Shown piece after piece: positions 29,485-32,705 of a DNA stretch of 32,705 nt. Each line of letters opens with the position of its first letter. Within the stretch, counting starts at the first letter, position 1. Source of the DNA: Wenzhouxiangella sp. (GTDB taxonomy: Bacteria > Pseudomonadota > Gammaproteobacteria > Xanthomonadales > Wenzhouxiangellaceae). A model generated the notes under the pieces. That model was not told where the DNA came from. It worked only from the letters and a program-made list of their open reading frames with translations, and did not search any database. The stretch lies in assembly GCA_007134485.1 (NCBI GenBank), contig SLKT01000140.1, positions 1-32,705 on the forward strand. The letters run 5' to 3'. Both the position numbers and the translations under genes were made by a program.

Positions 29485-30783
29485 TCAGTCCAGCGCCAAA
29501 AGCGCTGTGCCCAGACTCTGAAAGCTCGGCGCCAGCTCGGTCGCCCGGCTGGGTCGTTGTAGCAGTTCATCCAGCGCCGGTGGCGGCACGACGGTTCGGC
29601 CGACAAGCGGCTCGACCACATTTTCGAATTTCGCCGGGTGGGCGGTGGCGGCAACCAGATGCGGGTTGTCGTTGCCGGCCTGGCGTCGATGGTACAGGGC
29701 TTCGATGGCGCAGGCAGTGTGCGGGCAGATGGCCATGTCCGATTGAGCATATACCCGACGGATACAGTGGCCAATGGCGTCATCATCGACACTGATTGCG
29801 CTGATGCCGGCCGAGCGCAAGTCGCGATCACGATAGAACCAGGCCAGACGTTCGAAGTTGCTCGGGTCGCCGACATCCATGGCATTGGCCAGGGTTTCGA
29901 TCCCCGCTCGGCCGCGATAATCCCGGCCCGAGAAGTATTCCTCCAGGGTCGGGTTGGCATTGGTGGCCAGCACGATCTCGCCGATTGGCAGGCCCATTTC
30001 GCGCGCCAGGATGCAAGCCAGTGCATTGCCCAGGTTGCCGGTCGGCACAATGACATCGACTTTTTCATGGCACTTGACCTGTAGTGCAATCGAGGCATGG
30101 GCGTAATAGCTGATCTGCGGCAACAGGCGCCCGATGGAAATGCTGTTGGCCGAGGTCAGGGCCATCTTGTGCGCAAGGTCCTGATCGTTGAGCGCGTGCT
30201 TGACCAGGCGCTGACAGTCATCGAAGTTGCCTTTCACTCGATAGGTATGGACGTTGTCACCGAAGGCGCCGAGTTGATGGGCCTGGCGCGCCGAGACTTT
30301 TCCATCGGGATAGAGAATGACGACCCGGAAACCCGGCCGACGATGAAAGGCCGCGGCGACCGCCCCGCCGGTATCACCGGATGTCGCGACCAGCACGGTC
30401 TGGGCAGGGTCGGATTCGGCTCTCAGGCGGGCCATGCAGGCGGCCAGAAAGCGGGCGGCGAAATCCTTGAAAGCGGCGGTCGGGCCATGAAACAACTCCA
30501 GGATCCAGGCGCGACCGGGTTCGAATTCGACCAGGGGCAAGGGCAGGTCGAGTGCTTCGCGGCAGATTTCGGGCAACTGGTCTTCCAGCTCGCTGCCAAG
30601 AAAAAACGGGGCCAGCAGGGTCGTGGCAGTCTCGGACAGATCCGTGCTATCGGCCAGGGTCTCGACTGCAATGGATGGCAGATGATCGGGGACATACAAC
30701 CCCCCATCCGGGGCCAGGCCGGCACGCAGTGCGCCTGCCAGGTCGGTGGCTGGTGCATGGCCGACTGTGCTGCGATAGTTCAT
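29485..30783 (-). CDS. thrC: Threonine synthase
   Basis: A 432-residue PLP enzyme that makes threonine from O-phosphohomoserine in the last step of threonine biosynthesis. The N-terminus M-N-Y-R-S-T-V-G-H-A and L-A-P-D-G-G-L-Y-V-P are family marks. The PLP lysine is K106 in H-G-P-T-A-A-F-K-D-F. The phosphate loop A-T-S-G-D-T-G-G is at 133-140. V-P-T-G-N-L-G-N-A and P-H-T-A-C-A lie further on. The length is typical of the proteobacterial type. It stands alone here, not next to thrA or thrB. It ends 12 bases from the stop of the convergent hydrolase gene. Confidence 0.95.
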   Translation of the reverse strand: MNYRSTVGHAPATDLAGALRAGLAPDGGLYVPDHLPSIAVETLADSTDLSETATTLLAPFFLGSELEDQLPEICREALDLPLPLVEFEPGRAWILELFHGPTAAFKDFAARFLAACMARLRAESDPAQTVLVATSGDTGGAVAAAFHRRPGFRVVILYPDGKVSARQAHQLGAFGDNVHTYRVKGNFDDCQRLVKHALNDQDLAHKMALTSANSISIGRLLPQISYYAHASIALQVKCHEKVDVIVPTGNLGNALACILAREMGLPIGEIVLATNANPTLEEYFSGRDYRGRAGIETLANAMDVGDPSNFERLAWFYRDRDLRSAGISAISVDDDAIGHCIRRVYAQSDMAICPHTACAIEALYHRRQAGNDNPHLVAATAHPAKFENVVEPLVGRTVVPPPALDELLQRPSRATELAPSFQSLGTALLALD

Positions 30784-30909
30784 GGCGCAACATTACACCA
30801 CCTGGCCCGGGTTGCGGTGACCATGAATGCGGGTATTATCATGTTCAGTTGCACAGGGTAAGTTTTTGCTTTGTGCCGGAACAAGAAAAACCTGAAGAGG
30901 GACTATTCA

Positions 30910-32705
30910 ATGAAAACCAATGGAACGCGCCTGGGCGTTGCGCTGGCGCTTGTGCTTTCCTGTTTCACCGTGCTGGCCGTCGATCCTGATGAACGCTGGG
31001 ATGCCAGCATGGGGGGTTGCAACGGCATCATCTACGAACTGCTCGAGGGCCCCGATGGCCTGATTTATGTAGGCGGTTCATTTTCCGAGTGCGGTGGAGT
31101 GGATACCCCGGGGGTGGCGGTATTCGACCCGGCCGAAGACCAGTGGTCATCGCTGGGTGGTGAAGACACCGAAGGGGTAAATGCCACGGTTTACGCGCTG
31201 CTTTACCATGATGGCGGACTGTATGTAGGCGGACAGTTCCCGGAAACCTGGGGCAACGATGCCATCCAGGTCAACCGGGTTGCACGCTGGGATCTCGAAA
31301 ACCAGACCTGGTCGGCGCTCGATGGTGGGGTGTCCAGTACGGTCTTTGCATTGGTCATCCATGACGGTGAGCTGCACGCCGGTGGAGATTTTTTCTGGGC
31401 CGGACCTGACAACGAAGTCGAGGTTCACCGTGTCGCACGCTGGGATGGTGAACAATGGTCGGCGCTGATATCGCCCGATGACGGTCGGGGTGTTCAGTCC
31501 ACGGTTTGGGCCATGGCCAGCTACCAGGGCTCGTTGTATGTCGGCGGTGAGTTTGCCGGTGCCAATTACGGTGGCACCAACAGCAGCTTCCTTGCCAATT
31601 ATCTCGTCCGTTGGGACGGTACGCAGTGGTCGCCGGTAGGACTCAGCGGTGGCGCCGGTGTGCATTCAACAGTGCGTGAGCTGACCGTCATCGATGGTCA
31701 GCTTGCTCTCGGCGGAGAATTCGTCTATGTCAATCGATTGGACGGAGGATCAGGGCCCGAGTACAACATCCCCGCTCGTCATGTGGCCTTCTGGGACGGC
31801 AGTGAATGGAGTGCGATGACCACGGCCACCGGCGACGGCACCGATCACCATGTGGATAGCCTGGTCGACGAAGGTGATCGAATCTACGTGGGCGGCCGGT
31901 TTACTGCTGTCAATGTTGATGACTCGATTGCGGCAGCCCGCGTGGCCTGGTGGGATGGGGAAACCTTTGGCGCGCTTGGCAGCGGCACCGATAATCGGGT
32001 TCGCACACTGCTGATAACCGGAGACGGAGACTTGTATGCCGGAGGGCATGTTTCCGAGGCCGGTGGCCAGAGTGCGGTGCGATTTGCTCGCTACGCTACC
32101 CGCGGCGCCCTCGATATCGAGTTTGTCGGAACGGGCGCCGGTACAGTCAGCGTTGATCCGGTGAGCCTGGTCTGCAACGAGGATTGCAGTGCCGACCTGT
32201 CCTGGGACCAGGAGTTGGAGATCACGGCCAGTGCCGGTGCATTTTCAAGCTTTGCCGGCTTATCGGGTAGCGTCTGTTCCGGCACGGCCCCGTGCAGTTT
32301 CAATTTCGAGGAAGCTTCCACGATTGTTGCACAGTTCGACCTGGTCACCCATGCCGTCGACGTGACCTCCCTGGTTGGCGACGGGAGTGTTTCGCTGATG
32401 AACCAGGAAATCGAGCACGGCGACTCGGTCAGCTGGACGGTGTCGCCGGATGCCGGTTGGGCGGTGCATGAGTTTGTCGGTGATACCTGTGTGCCCGAGG
32501 ACAATGGTGACGACACCTGGAGTGCACATGACATCACCAGCCCTTGCGCGGTCGAGGTGGAGTTCCGGCGGGATGTGATCATGGATGTCCAGCTCAGCAT
32601 GAACCCGGGCATCATCGGCGTGCCGGTGACCTACCAGGTGGCTGTAACCGGGTTCGTGTCCGTTCCTGAAGACGGCCAGGTGACCATCGTTGCATCAACC
32701 GGTGA
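30910..32705 (+). CDS. Large secreted protein with propeller-like repeats and Ig-type domains, 3' end missing
   Basis: 598 codons are visible with no stop before the window ends. AGAGGG precedes ATG 30910. Signal peptide: L-G-V-A-L-A-L-V-L-S-C-F-T-V-L-A. Residues about 22-395 carry repeats of about 55 residues with the mark L-Y-V-G-G-x-F and R-W-D-G-x-x-W, as in delta-60/Kelch-type propellers (for example Y-V-G-G-S-F-S-E, Y-V-G-G-Q-F, H-A-G-G-D-F-F, Y-V-G-G-E-F, Y-V-G-G-R-F). Then come one or two divergent InlB B-repeat-like domains with paired cysteines (G-T-V-S-V-D-P, L-V-C-N-E-D-C-S). A DUF11-like Ig domain begins at the end. Such proteins are cell-surface or released binding proteins. Confidence 0.8.
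   Translation, partial: MKTNGTRLGVALALVLSCFTVLAVDPDERWDASMGGCNGIIYELLEGPDGLIYVGGSFSECGGVDTPGVAVFDPAEDQWSSLGGEDTEGVNATVYALLYHDGGLYVGGQFPETWGNDAIQVNRVARWDLENQTWSALDGGVSSTVFALVIHDGELHAGGDFFWAGPDNEVEVHRVARWDGEQWSALISPDDGRGVQSTVWAMASYQGSLYVGGEFAGANYGGTNSSFLANYLVRWDGTQWSPVGLSGGAGVHSTVRELTVIDGQLALGGEFVYVNRLDGGSGPEYNIPARHVAFWDGSEWSAMTTATGDGTDHHVDSLVDEGDRIYVGGRFTAVNVDDSIAAARVAWWDGETFGALGSGTDNRVRTLLITGDGDLYAGGHVSEAGGQSAVRFARYATRGALDIEFVGTGAGTVSVDPVSLVCNEDCSADLSWDQELEITASAGAFSSFAGLSGSVCSGTAPCSFNFEEASTIVAQFDLVTHAVDVTSLVGDGSVSLMNQEIEHGDSVSWTVSPDAGWAVHEFVGDTCVPEDNGDDTWSAHDITSPCAVEVEFRRDVIMDVQLSMNPGIIGVPVTYQVAVTGFVSVPEDGQVTIVASTG

Noticed and set aside
31147-32615. Minus-strand frames inside the propeller-like gene
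   Set aside because: The plus-strand frame is open throughout, has a signal peptide and regular repeats; the minus frames are shadows.

Overview
The window looks like chromosomal DNA of a moderately GC-rich gammaproteobacterium that exports many proteins. Threonine synthase, CorA and DeaD-type helicase are of proteobacterial type. The many lipoproteins, secreted Cys-rich proteins, delta-60/propeller-like proteins, M56-TonB and ToxR-like genes fit the Xanthomonadales/Chromatiales side (for example a Wenzhouxiangella-like organism). This placement is an impression from gene content, not a phylogeny. No rRNA, tRNA, transposase, integrase, phage gene or CRISPR array was recognised.

Layout: (1) 1-355, a type II toxin-antitoxin pair on the minus strand, with the toxin cut by the window edge and a clear palindrome over the antitoxin promoter. 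(2) 748-4856, plus-strand envelope or secreted proteins: two lipoproteins in tandem, a cluster of three hairpin-bearing repeats (2238-2640), an FGE-sulfatase-fold protein without the oxidase cysteines, and a Cys/Trp-rich secreted protein. (3) 4910-11620, minus strand: corA, a deaD-like helicase, a lipoprotein, a large multi-module exported protein and a PaiB-family protein. (4) 11845-16209, small accessory genes: a Cys-rich secreted protein, two decayed genes (a zinc-peptidase-like remnant on the minus strand and a frameshifted lipoprotein on the plus strand), an alpha/beta hydrolase, a cupin, a small exported protein, and a wHTH-TM regulator that stops at an in-frame TAG followed by more open frame.

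(5) 16394-22702, a minus-strand run that is the most interesting part. It holds a BlaI-type repressor overlapping an M56 (BlaR1-like) membrane peptidase whose C-terminus is a TonB-type domain rather than a penicillin sensor. A separate class D (OXA-type) beta-lactamase follows, then a MAPEG protein, an XRE/MmyB-type regulator, a (hydroxyamino)benzene-mutase-like membrane protein, an HxlR regulator and an exported cupin. A BlaI-type operator lies before blaI. Two copies of one palindrome (TGACCT-N3-AGGTCA) lie before the XRE regulator and before the mutase-like gene, which suggests a small regulon.

(6) 22917-32705: exported proteins of unknown role, a Sel1/TPR protein, a stand-alone exported protein with two PilJ-type motifs, a DUF2089 regulator overlapping a membrane protein and divergent from a second alpha/beta hydrolase, thrC, and the first 598 codons of a large propeller/Ig-type secreted protein running off the window.

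Several gene ends carry long, perfect GC-rich stem-loops without a T tract (15022-15056, 20986-21021, 23525-23562, 25655-25702). This appears to be a local style of transcript end or a dispersed palindrome family. Start sites were chosen by Shine-Dalgarno (SD) position and signal peptide, so several coding regions are shorter than the longest open frame.
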